From CALHAX01 sp038523655 (lineage in GTDB: Bacteria; Pseudomonadota; Alphaproteobacteria; Rhizobiales; CALHAX01): a stretch of DNA of 6,001 nucleotides. The stretch is taken from NCBI GenBank assembly GCA_038523655.1, contig JBCBJG010000208.1:1-6001 (forward strand). The letters are read 5' to 3'. The position numbers were made by a program, and so were the translations under genes. Position 1 is the first letter of the stretch, and every line of letters starts with the position of its first letter. The notes under the pieces were generated by a model. The model saw nothing but the letters and a program-made list of their open reading frames with translations. It was not told where the DNA came from and searched no databases. Positions 1 through 6,001 of the stretch are shown one piece after another.

Positions 1-62
1 AGCAGAGCAACGACCCGCGCGATGCGGTTGCTCCGAGTATCTGCTTGGCCCTGGTAGTTCAT
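1..62 (-). CDS. Possible start of an unidentified minus-strand gene, cut by left edge
   Basis: An ATG at 62-60 on the minus strand opens a frame beginning MNYQGQADTRSNRIARVV. It has no stop for about 20 codons to the left edge. It is the first start codon after an in-frame TAA upstream, and the AT-rich intergenic DNA to its right would be a natural promoter position. A GGACG about 8 nt before the ATG is a poor ribosome binding site. Twenty codons without a stop are common by chance in GC-rich DNA, and I do not recognise the sequence, so this is only a candidate. Confidence 0.22.
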   Translation of the reverse strand, partial: MNYQGQADTRSNRIARVVAL

Positions 63-191
63 TTGCGGCGTCCGGTGTGCCCTGTATCGTTGACCAAGTC
101 TTACCGCAAGAATGTATTAATGTCTTGCCCGCCGAATAATTAAGCATAATCAAAAGTAAATGCGTGCGCGCGTACCCGCAGCTTTCCATTA

Positions 192-229
192 TTACTTTCG
201 TAACAATTGCAGAAGCAATGCGCGGCGCA
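192..229. repeat. Three adjacent short inverted repeats after the ThDP gene
   Basis: Within 38 bp, starting 9 bp beyond the ThDP enzyme stop codon, lie TTAC-TTTC-GTAA (192-203), ATTGC-AGAA-GCAAT (206-219) and TGCGC-G-GCGCA (219-229). In the minus-strand transcript the last two could form small hairpins with 4-5 bp stems, followed by UGUUACG. There is no real U-tract, so a rho-independent terminator is doubtful. They could instead be RNA 3'-end stabilising elements, a small operator, or chance. Confidence 0.3.
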
Positions 230-237
230 AGAAGAGG

Positions 238-1884
238 TTAAACCGCTTCGATGGCCTCGAGCGTTGTCGCGGGCGTAATCGCGTCCGGCGACTGGGGCAC
301 CTCGATCAGATACGGCACGGAGCTTGAGAGCCCTCGTTTCAGCGCAGCGCGGATCTCCAGCGGGTCGCTCAGATGCTCGCCCTCACCACCGTATGCTCGG
401 GCGAGGCCGACAAAATCGGGGTTCGACAGTGACGTGCCATGGACCCGCCCGGGGTACTGCCGCGCCTGGTGCATGCGGATCGTCCCGTACATGCCGTTGT
501 TCACGACGATGGTGAGCAGCCGCACCCCGTACTGCGCCGCAGTCGCGAGCTCCTGCCCGTTCATGAGGAAACATCCGTCGCCGGCAAAGGCGACGACCTG
601 GCGACCATCGTACCGCAGCGCCGCCGCGATCGCAGCCGGCACCCCGTACCCCATCGCTCCCGCCGTCGGCGCAAGCTGCGTGCGGTACTGCCGATACCCG
701 CGATAACGATGCACCCATGCGGTGTAGTTGCCGGCACCGTTGGCGACGATGGCTCCCGGGTCGAACAAATCATCCAACGTCAGCACGATATCCTCGAGCC
801 GGATGGCACCGGGCGTAGCGACCGGAGCGCGAAACGCCTCGTACGCCTCCCGCAGCGCCGCACGGTGACCGCCCCACCCCGGGGACGCCGGCAACTGCCG
901 CGTCGCCAAAGCGGAGAAAAACGCACGCGATGACGCGGCGACACCGATGGCAGGGCGATACACCCGGCCGATCTCACCGACATCCGGATAGACATGCACA
1001 AGCTGTTGCGTCGCGAGCGGTGGGCGCACCAATTTGTACCCGCCCGTCGTCATCTCCCCGAGCCGAGCGCCGACAACAATTAGATAATCCGCATTCCGCA
1101 CCGCATCGCCGAGCGCCGCCTCGACGCCGATGCCCACATGACCGACATAGTTAGGGTGCGCGTTGTCGATGTAGTCCTGACAACGGAACGACGCGGCAAT
1201 CGGTAGATCAGATTGCGCCGCGAAGGCTTCGGCAGCAGCCCGCGTTTGCTCGCACCACCCGGGTCCGCCGACGATGACGAGCGGCCGCTTCGCCTGGCTG
1301 AGCCCATCGATGATCCGATCGATCGTCTGCGGTGGCGCGCATGTCTCGGCGATGACCGCTTCCGGCACGTCATCGCAGTCCGCCGCCCCGCTCAGCATGT
1401 CCTCGGGCAGGCCCACGACAACAGGTCCCGGCCGGCCATTCACCGCAGCATGAAACGCGCGGCTCACAACCTCGGGAATGCGGGCGGTCTGGCGGATCAC
1501 TTCGACGGACTTCGCGAGCCCCCCGAACACGGCCTCGAGATCGAACTCCTGGAACGCTTCTCGCTGCTCCATGTCGCGCGCAGGCAACCCGACGAACATG
1601 ACAAGCGGCGTCGAATCCTGACGCGCGATGTGAACGCCGATCGATGCGTTGGTGGCACCCGGGCCGCGCGTGACGAACACGACGCCCGGCCGGCCCGTCA
1701 GCTTGCCATCGGCCTCGGCCATGATCGCGGCGCCGCCTTCCTGACGGCACACCACGGTCGTGATGTCGTTTGCGTCATGCAGGCCATCGAGCGCCGCAAG
1801 AAAACTCTCGCCCGGCACGCAGAAGATCGTGTCGCACTGCTGCGCGCGCAATTGGTCAATCAGGATCTGACCGCCGTGGCGCAT
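238..1884 (-). CDS. Thiamine-diphosphate-dependent enzyme, acetolactate synthase-like, substrate unknown
   Basis: This is a complete 548-residue ThDP enzyme with the three-domain layout of the acetolactate synthase / benzoylformate decarboxylase superfamily. The N-terminal pyrimidine-binding domain (about 1-165) contains RQEGGAA, whose Glu49 is in the position of the conserved Glu that activates ThDP. It is followed by FVTRGPGATNASIGVHIA (70-87) and RPGPVVVGLPEDML (150-163). A central domain (about 190-325, PLVIVGGPG near its start) resembles the TPP_enzyme_M fold. The C-terminal diphosphate-binding domain has GDG at 435-437 and NN at 462-463, so Asp436 and the Asn pair can bind Mg2+-ThDP. 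An active enzyme is expected, acting on a 2-oxo acid or similar C-C bond. There is no acetolactate synthase regulatory subunit gene next to it. The ATG overlaps the soeC stop; only a weak GAAG lies 7 nt upstream, so translation probably depends on soeC. Databases often label such proteins acetolactate synthase; the context argues against a simple role in branched-chain amino acid synthesis. Confidence 0.85.
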   Translation of the reverse strand: MRHGGQILIDQLRAQQCDTIFCVPGESFLAALDGLHDANDITTVVCRQEGGAAIMAEADGKLTGRPGVVFVTRGPGATNASIGVHIARQDSTPLVMFVGLPARDMEQREAFQEFDLEAVFGGLAKSVEVIRQTARIPEVVSRAFHAAVNGRPGPVVVGLPEDMLSGAADCDDVPEAVIAETCAPPQTIDRIIDGLSQAKRPLVIVGGPGWCEQTRAAAEAFAAQSDLPIAASFRCQDYIDNAHPNYVGHVGIGVEAALGDAVRNADYLIVVGARLGEMTTGGYKLVRPPLATQQLVHVYPDVGEIGRVYRPAIGVAASSRAFFSALATRQLPASPGWGGHRAALREAYEAFRAPVATPGAIRLEDIVLTLDDLFDPGAIVANGAGNYTAWVHRYRGYRQYRTQLAPTAGAMGYGVPAAIAAALRYDGRQVVAFAGDGCFLMNGQELATAAQYGVRLLTIVVNNGMYGTIRMHQARQYPGRVHGTSLSNPDFVGLARAYGGEGEHLSDPLEIRAALKRGLSSSVPYLIEVPQSPDAITPATTLEAIEAV

Positions 1885-2840
1885 CAGGCGGCTTCGGCAC
1901 CGTAGTACGTGGTCACGACGTGTTCCGCTTCGGCGAAAAACAGCCAGCGTTCGACGAAGATCCCGACTGCGGCGGTGACGAGCGCAAAGAACGACCCGAA
2001 CAGCGCCGCGATCGTGCCGCCCACGAGGCCGAGCAGCACGCCAAGCAACGGCAGACCGAATGCGAGGAGGAAAACAATGTTCCGCAGGCGCGCAACGTGT
2101 TTGCGCGCAACGGTGTAGCCCATCTCCCGCATCACGAAGTTGCGTCGCGCATGCGCCGCCTCGAACGGACGCACCTTACCAAGATGCCCGAGACCGGTCG
2201 CGTTACCGGCCGTACTTACCGGCGGGGCCGCATCGACCTTTGTCCAGTAGAGGAACTTCGCCACCAGGCCGACCGCGATCAACAGCGATGTCACCCAGAC
2301 ATATCCCTCACCAGCAACACCGAAGAGGTTGAGGAGGAAAAGGAACGCAATGGCTCCCGTCATCACACCGAAGATGATGTAGTTGATCGGCACGATGCCG
2401 AGGTGCCAGTGGCGGATGGTCTTCAGTGATGCGTAGATCATGCCGGTGCAATAGAGCGTCACGAGCGAACCGAGAATGGCGAGGACGGCAAGCACCCGCT
2501 CGAGCGCCGTCGCGCTGTCGCCCCCACCGCCGAACGACCACGATAGGGCGAGCAACCCTGCCGGCACGTAGGTGATGACCGCCATCACACCCTCGCGCGA
2601 CAGCCACGAGGTGCGCCACTGCGAAAACGCACGCCACGCCCGCTCAGGACGACCGAGGTGCGCGGTGGAAGACAGCAGGCCTGCCGTGACCAAACCCAGG
2701 GCAAGTGCGAACACCACAAGCCCGAAGCTGGTCGAGCGCGGCACTGCGTCAAACAGAATGGCACCCGCAATCAGACAGAGCAGGCCGTAACCGGCGCCCG
2801 ACGCCGTGGTGAAGAAAATGACCGAGTAGGCAGGATGCAT
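1884..2840 (-). CDS. soeC: Sulfite dehydrogenase (SoeC-type) DmsC-family membrane anchor subunit
   Basis: This is the integral membrane subunit, 318 residues, that anchors the complex in the cytoplasmic membrane and passes electrons to quinone. It belongs to the DmsC anchor family. The N-terminus HPAYSVIFFTTASGAGYGLL (2-21), SSTAHLGRPERAW (57-69), WRTSWLSREG (75-84), MIYASLKTIRHWH (134-146) and ERWLFFAEAEHVVTTYYG (297-314) are characteristic. Eight hydrophobic segments can be read at about 7-32, 39-57, 84-103, 113-135, 149-173, 180-199, 254-274 and 276-296. A long polar loop lies at about 200-250. No haem-binding CxxCH motif is seen. No ATG, GTG or TTG occurs in frame between the soeB stop and 2840, which supports this start; a weak GGAA lies 7 nt upstream. 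The TGA stop shares one base with the next gene's ATG (TGATG). The family is secure; the substrate comes from the neighbouring subunits. Confidence 0.86.
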   Translation of the reverse strand: MHPAYSVIFFTTASGAGYGLLCLIAGAILFDAVPRSTSFGLVVFALALGLVTAGLLSSTAHLGRPERAWRAFSQWRTSWLSREGVMAVITYVPAGLLALSWSFGGGGDSATALERVLAVLAILGSLVTLYCTGMIYASLKTIRHWHLGIVPINYIIFGVMTGAIAFLFLLNLFGVAGEGYVWVTSLLIAVGLVAKFLYWTKVDAAPPVSTAGNATGLGHLGKVRPFEAAHARRNFVMREMGYTVARKHVARLRNIVFLLAFGLPLLGVLLGLVGGTIAALFGSFFALVTAAVGIFVERWLFFAEAEHVVTTYYGAEAA

Positions 2841-2895
2841 AGGGACGTTCCGATGCGCACGTAACCGCGCAGAGACGAGTTGTAGAGCGTCAGGC
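2841..2895 (-). promoter_or_regulatory. soeB-soeC intercistronic leader with weak RBS and inverted repeat
   Basis: This is the only gap inside the operon (55 bp). It carries a weak Shine-Dalgarno GGAA (2848-2851, minus strand), 7 nt before the soeC ATG. It also has an inverted repeat, TGCGC / GCGCA, with arms at 2854-2858 and 2867-2871 around an 8-nt loop, just upstream of that site. A 5-bp GC-rich stem could slightly affect soeC translation or mRNA processing, but it may be chance in GC-rich DNA. I see no promoter-like hexamer pair. Confidence 0.35.
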
Positions 2896-3645
2896 TTAGC
2901 GCGAAAGCTGCTGGTCTGCCCACGAGAATAACCGTTCGAGCGCGCTCCCTGCAGTCGTCGGCGCGCGTTGCGCCTCTTCGACCGGCGCCGCCGGCTTCAT
3001 GTTCTGGCGCGGGCGCGGCGGGAGATATTTATTCTGCGGCTTGTAGCCCATCTCCGGCATCAGGTCATAACCGCCCCGCTCGGCAACCAATTTCGAGACA
3101 TCGCTCTCCGGATCACCCGTGTCGCCGAAATGGCGGGCACCGGTCGGGCATGCCCGCACACATGCCGGCACCCGATCCTCCTCGGGGAGATTTTCGTTGT
3201 AGATGCGATCGACGCACAGCGTGCATTTCCGCATCACGCCAACCTCGTAGTCGTACTCGCGCGCACCATACGGGCACGCCCACGAGCAGAGCTTGCAGCC
3301 GATGCAGGTATCGGGATTGACGAGGACGATCCCGTCTTCCGCGCGCTTATACGAGGCACCGGTCGGGCACACCGTCACGCAGTCCGGCTCTTCACAATGC
3401 AGGCACGAGCGCGGGAAGTGCACCGCCTGACTGCGCGCGCCTTCGCCGATCTCGTACGCGTGCACGCGATTAAGCCACGTCCCGTGCGGGTCGGCGCCGT
3501 AGGGGTCCTGGTCACTCAGCGGCGCGGAGTAGCCGCCCGTGTTCCACTCCTTGCACGACGTCACACACGCCTGGCATCCGACACACGTATCGAGGTCGAT
3601 GACGAGGCCAAGTTTTTTCTCCGTCGTCTGGGGCAACGAGGTCAT
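2896..3645 (-). CDS. soeB: Sulfite dehydrogenase (SoeB-type) four-cluster iron-sulfur subunit
   Basis: This is the electron-transfer subunit, 249 residues, carrying electrons from the molybdenum subunit to the membrane anchor. It has the four cysteine groups of the DmsB/PhsB/SoeB ferredoxin family: C21-C24-C27-C31, C81-C84-C89-C93, C114-C117-C120-C124, and C141-C144 with C162-C166. All 16 cysteines are present, so four [4Fe-4S] clusters are expected. There is no signal peptide or membrane segment; on its own this fits a cytoplasmic location, although partners can be co-exported with a Tat-bearing catalytic subunit. After the last cluster, YKPQNKYLPP (201-210) leads into a Pro/Ala-rich tail and a short C-terminal helix. 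The start is supported by GAGGG 6 nt upstream and by the ATGA overlap with soeA, which implies translational coupling. The stop is TAA. The Fe-S role is certain; the soeB name depends on the soeA assignment. Confidence 0.88.
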   Translation of the reverse strand: MTSLPQTTEKKLGLVIDLDTCVGCQACVTSCKEWNTGGYSAPLSDQDPYGADPHGTWLNRVHAYEIGEGARSQAVHFPRSCLHCEEPDCVTVCPTGASYKRAEDGIVLVNPDTCIGCKLCSWACPYGAREYDYEVGVMRKCTLCVDRIYNENLPEEDRVPACVRACPTGARHFGDTGDPESDVSKLVAERGGYDLMPEMGYKPQNKYLPPRPRQNMKPAAPVEEAQRAPTTAGSALERLFSWADQQLSR

Positions 3646-6001
3646 TGTGCGCCCTCGCGGAACTGGGAGCCGAACGTGAGCGTGTCGGGCGTCACCGGCG
3701 CATTCGGCCGACGCAGTGGCTCAAACCTTGGAAGCGACTCATCCGCCGTATCCCCGTCCGCCTTTTCGATCCGCACGCGCAAGTCGTACCACGCCGCCTG
3801 CCCGGTGATCGGATCGCTGTTTGAATAGCGGTAGCCGCCATCCCGCTCCGGCAGCAACTCACTGATCAGATGGTTCAACAAAAAGCCACGCGTCGCTTCG
3901 GGCGCATCGTCGTCAAGCGCCCAAGCGCCCTTTCGCTTGCCGATCGCGTTCCAGGTCCAGACGGTCGAGGAATTAACCCCCTCCATCAGCGCGACCTGTG
4001 CCTTCACCCGTCCGATGTGGCTGTAAATCCAGACCCAATCGTCGTCCCGGATTTCCAGCTCCTTCGCCATCTCGCGGTTCATGAACAGCTTGTTCTGCGC
4101 GGTAATCTGGCGGAGCCACGCGTTCTGGGAGCCCCAAGAGTGGTACATGTGCATCGGGCGCTGAGTGATCGCGTGGAGTGGATAATCTCCGTCTTCGAGC
4201 ATCGCTCCCTCGAACGGCGCGTACCAGAACGGAAGCGGGTCGAAAAACATGTCGATCCGTCGCCGGTGGTGATCCGGTGGCTGGATGTCACCGTGCCCTT
4301 GCGCTGCGAGCCGGAATTTCTGGAGCGGCTCACTGTACAACTGGAAGACAATCGGCTCGGTCGACCCGATGAAGCCGACCGACTTCGCCCATTCCAGATA
4401 GTCCGCGTTTGCGTGCTTGAAGAACCGCTGCCCGTCCGGCAGGTGGTGCGTGTTGAAGCAACCATTCTCGATATAGCGCTCGAGTTGGTCCGGATTGACG
4501 GCGCCCTTGCCGTACTGGGAGCCGTCTTCGCCGCGCCAGCCGGCGAGCGGCCCGACGCCCGGCGTGCGCTCGTGGTTGACGATGTAATCCGGATACCCGC
4601 CCGGATACTTCGCGCTGCCATCCTCATTGGTGAAGCCCGGAAGCCCGAGCCGGCCGCCGAGATCGATCAGCACATCCTGGAACGGGCGCACGTCCCGATC
4701 AGGCTTCACCACCGGTTGGCGAATGGAATCAGCAGGGCCATCCGGCTCCGAGATCGGACGGTCGAGGAGCGATATACAGTCCCAACGCTCAAGGTAGGTG
4801 GTGTCCGGCAGGATCAGGTCGGCATACGGTACCATCTCGGAGAAATATGCGTCCGAGTAGATGATTTTCGGGATTTTATAATCGCCGTTGTCGTCTTTGG
4901 CGGTGAGATAATCCAGCACCCCCTGCACGTTCATCGACGAATTCCAGCTCATGTTCGCCATGTACATGAACAGCACGTCGAGGCCGTACGGGTCCTGCTT
5001 CGCGGCGTTGTTGAGCACCATGTGCATCAGGCCGTGAGCCGCGACAGGCGCGTCCCACGAGTACGCCTTGTCGATGCGAAGGGGGTCTCCCGCTTCGTCG
5101 ACCAGCAAATCCTCGGGGCCTTCGACAAACCCGAGGGGCGCGCCGGCGAGCGGCGTATCCGGCTGCACCGAGCCGAGCTTTCCTGCTGGTTTCAGGTGCG
5201 GCGGGATCGCCTTCGGGAAGGGAGGTTTATACCGGAAACCGCCCGGGCAATCGATCGAGCCCAGAATGATCTGCAGCAGGTGGATCAGTCGGCAGGTATT
5301 GAATCCGTTCGAGTGCGCCGAGATCCCCCGCATCGCGTGCATGCTGACCGGCCGGCCGATCATCTTCTCGTGACGCCGCCCCGCCCAGTCCGTCCATGGG
5401 ATGTCGAGAACAACTTCCTTCTCGAACGCCGCCTCGGCCAGTTCGCGCGCGATCCGACGAATGACGTCAGCCTCGAGGCCTGTCTGCGCTGCAACCCGGT
5501 CAGGTGCATACGCCCCGCTGCCGAACCGCTCTGCCAGAAGCTGGAACACCGGGACAGCCCGACGCCCGTCTGCGAGCTCGAACTCACCGCTGAGCGACGG
5601 TTTTACATCTGCCAGAAGGCCGCTCGCGAGTGCATCCGTCGACGTGTCGTGGACGAGCGGATTTCCCTCCTCGTCACGCGCGAACAGGCCATCGTCTGCC
5701 GAACCTTGCGACTGGATGACCAGCCACGGCGCGTTCGTGTAGCGCACGAGGTAATCGAGATCGATCGCGCGCATCTCGAATAGCTCGTGGATCAGCGCGG
5801 CGACGAACAGCCCGTCCGTGCCGGGCTTGATCCCCACCCACTCATCCGCAATCGCGCCATAGCCGGAGCGCACCGGGTTGATCGCCGTCACCTTGACGCC
5901 GCGTTCCTTAAGCTTTCCGAGCCCCATCTTGATCGGGTTGGACGCATGATCTTCTGCAACGCCGAACAGGAGAAAATATTCCGTTCGGTCCCAGTCCGGC
6001 T
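3642..6001 (-). CDS. soeA: Sulfite dehydrogenase (SoeA-type) molybdopterin catalytic subunit, 5' end outside window
   Basis: This is the catalytic subunit of a complex iron-sulfur molybdoenzyme, best matched to SoeA, which oxidises sulfite to sulfate at a bis-MGD molybdenum centre. The frame is open to the right edge. 24 codons precede the first visible Met (base 5927), including FGVAEDHASNPIK, so that Met is internal and the gene is partial. About 785 codons are visible. The family usually has roughly 950 or more residues, so the N-terminal Fe-S cluster motif, the Mo ligand and any Tat signal lie outside. Counting from the 5927 Met, NPVR...ADEWVGIKPGTDG (17-39) is the usual MGD-binding segment. 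GRPVSMHAMRGISAHSNG (191-208) and SIDCPGGFRYKPPFP (224-238) are, from memory, typical of SoeA. YADLILPDTTYLE (368-380) is a general family motif. About 583-700, with MHMYHSWGSQNAWLRQ, is the C-terminal dinucleotide-binding domain. The TGA stop overlaps the soeB start (ATGA). Other DMSO-reductase-family substrates are possible. The family is certain and the substrate likely. Confidence 0.85.
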   Translation of the reverse strand, partial: PDWDRTEYFLLFGVAEDHASNPIKMGLGKLKERGVKVTAINPVRSGYGAIADEWVGIKPGTDGLFVAALIHELFEMRAIDLDYLVRYTNAPWLVIQSQGSADDGLFARDEEGNPLVHDTSTDALASGLLADVKPSLSGEFELADGRRAVPVFQLLAERFGSGAYAPDRVAAQTGLEADVIRRIARELAEAAFEKEVVLDIPWTDWAGRRHEKMIGRPVSMHAMRGISAHSNGFNTCRLIHLLQIILGSIDCPGGFRYKPPFPKAIPPHLKPAGKLGSVQPDTPLAGAPLGFVEGPEDLLVDEAGDPLRIDKAYSWDAPVAAHGLMHMVLNNAAKQDPYGLDVLFMYMANMSWNSSMNVQGVLDYLTAKDDNGDYKIPKIIYSDAYFSEMVPYADLILPDTTYLERWDCISLLDRPISEPDGPADSIRQPVVKPDRDVRPFQDVLIDLGGRLGLPGFTNEDGSAKYPGGYPDYIVNHERTPGVGPLAGWRGEDGSQYGKGAVNPDQLERYIENGCFNTHHLPDGQRFFKHANADYLEWAKSVGFIGSTEPIVFQLYSEPLQKFRLAAQGHGDIQPPDHHRRRIDMFFDPLPFWYAPFEGAMLEDGDYPLHAITQRPMHMYHSWGSQNAWLRQITAQNKLFMNREMAKELEIRDDDWVWIYSHIGRVKAQVALMEGVNSSTVWTWNAIGKRKGAWALDDDAPEATRGFLLNHLISELLPERDGGYRYSNSDPITGQAAWYDLRVRIEKADGDTADESLPRFEPLRRPNAPVTPDTLTFGSQFREGAQ
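3652..3656 (-). promoter_or_regulatory. Ribosome binding site of soeB
   Basis: The minus strand reads GAGGG here, 6 nt before the soeB ATG and inside the last codons of soeA. Together with the ATGA overlap it fixes the soeB start and indicates coupled translation of the two subunits. Confidence 0.6.

Larger units (their letters stand above)
1..237. other. Intergenic region after the operon, partly AT-rich
   Basis: No complete gene is found here. Bases about 109-165 and 183-215 are clearly richer in A and T than the rest of the window, as promoter regions often are. On the minus strand I find only weak hexamer pairs, for example TTGCGG and TACAGG separated by 17 nt before the possible start at 62, so no promoter is called. 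On the plus strand two frames enter from the left edge and stop at 137-139 and 141-143. Neither translation is recognisable, so a plus-strand gene ending here cannot be shown. Confidence 0.5.

Noticed and set aside
160..180. GC-alternating stretch resembling a palindrome (GTGCGCGCGTAC)
   Set aside because: The symmetry is imperfect and alternating CG runs are common in GC-rich genomes. There is no partner site or flanking feature.
192..237. Rho-independent terminator after the ThDP gene
   Set aside because: The possible stems are only 4-5 bp and no run of U follows on the minus-strand transcript.
238..1884. Naming the ThDP gene ilvB (acetolactate synthase) or xsc (sulfoacetaldehyde acetyltransferase)
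   Set aside because: No ilvN/ilvC neighbour supports ilvB, and the N-terminal sequence and length do not resemble Xsc as I know it. The superfamily is sure but the substrate is not, so no symbol is given.
1213..2429. Overlapping plus-strand frames of 230 and 219 codons opposite the ThDP gene and soeC
   Set aside because: Both are antisense to clearly coding sequence, have no protein motifs and are compositionally odd.
2968..3828. 286-codon open frame on the plus strand opposite soeB and the end of soeA
   Set aside because: It is antisense to the Fe-S subunit, spans the soeA/soeB junction and has an Arg-rich translation without motifs.
3870..5783. 637-codon open frame on the plus strand opposite soeA
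   Set aside because: It lies entirely antisense to a gene with strong family motifs, and its translation is rich in Arg, Val and His with no recognisable domain. This is the usual antisense shadow in GC-rich DNA.
1884..6001. Calling the complex a DMSO reductase (dmsABC)
   Set aside because: The subunit layout is the same, but the visible catalytic subunit segments fit the SoeA group better, as I recall them. The alternative cannot be fully excluded without the N-terminus.

Overview
The window is GC-rich bacterial DNA. All four recognisable genes lie on the minus strand and are packed head to tail, so transcription runs from right to left. The content and codon composition suggest a proteobacterium. 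A betaproteobacterium (Burkholderiales-like) is a reasonable guess, but no rRNA or other marker fixes the taxonomy.

In transcription order: (1) 6001-3642, the C-terminal ~785 codons of a molybdopterin oxidoreductase catalytic subunit, cut by the right edge; (2) 3645-2896, a 249-residue ferredoxin-like subunit with cysteine motifs for four [4Fe-4S] clusters; (3) 2840-1884, a 318-residue DmsC-type membrane anchor; (4) 1884-238, a 548-residue thiamine-diphosphate (ThDP) enzyme of the acetolactate synthase-like superfamily. Genes 1 to 3 match the SoeABC type of membrane-bound, cytoplasm-facing sulfite dehydrogenase. That enzyme oxidises sulfite to sulfate and passes two electrons through Fe-S clusters to the quinone pool.

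The junctions show a tight operon. soeA and soeB share ATGA (4-nt overlap), soeC and the ThDP gene share TGATG (1-nt overlap), and soeB and soeC are 55 bp apart. The ThDP enzyme is therefore probably made together with the sulfite dehydrogenase. Its substrate cannot be read from sequence. One testable idea is that it works on a compound whose breakdown releases sulfite, or uses a 2-oxo acid from the same catabolic route. It does not look like the known sulfoacetaldehyde acetyltransferase (Xsc).

Bases 1-237, downstream of the last gene, hold no complete gene. They contain an AT-rich stretch, three small inverted repeats just after the ThDP stop codon, and the possible start of another minus-strand reading frame at 62 that runs off the left edge. 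I see no RNA gene, mobile element, CRISPR array or convincing rho-independent terminator. Long plus-strand reading frames opposite these genes are GC-rich antisense shadows.
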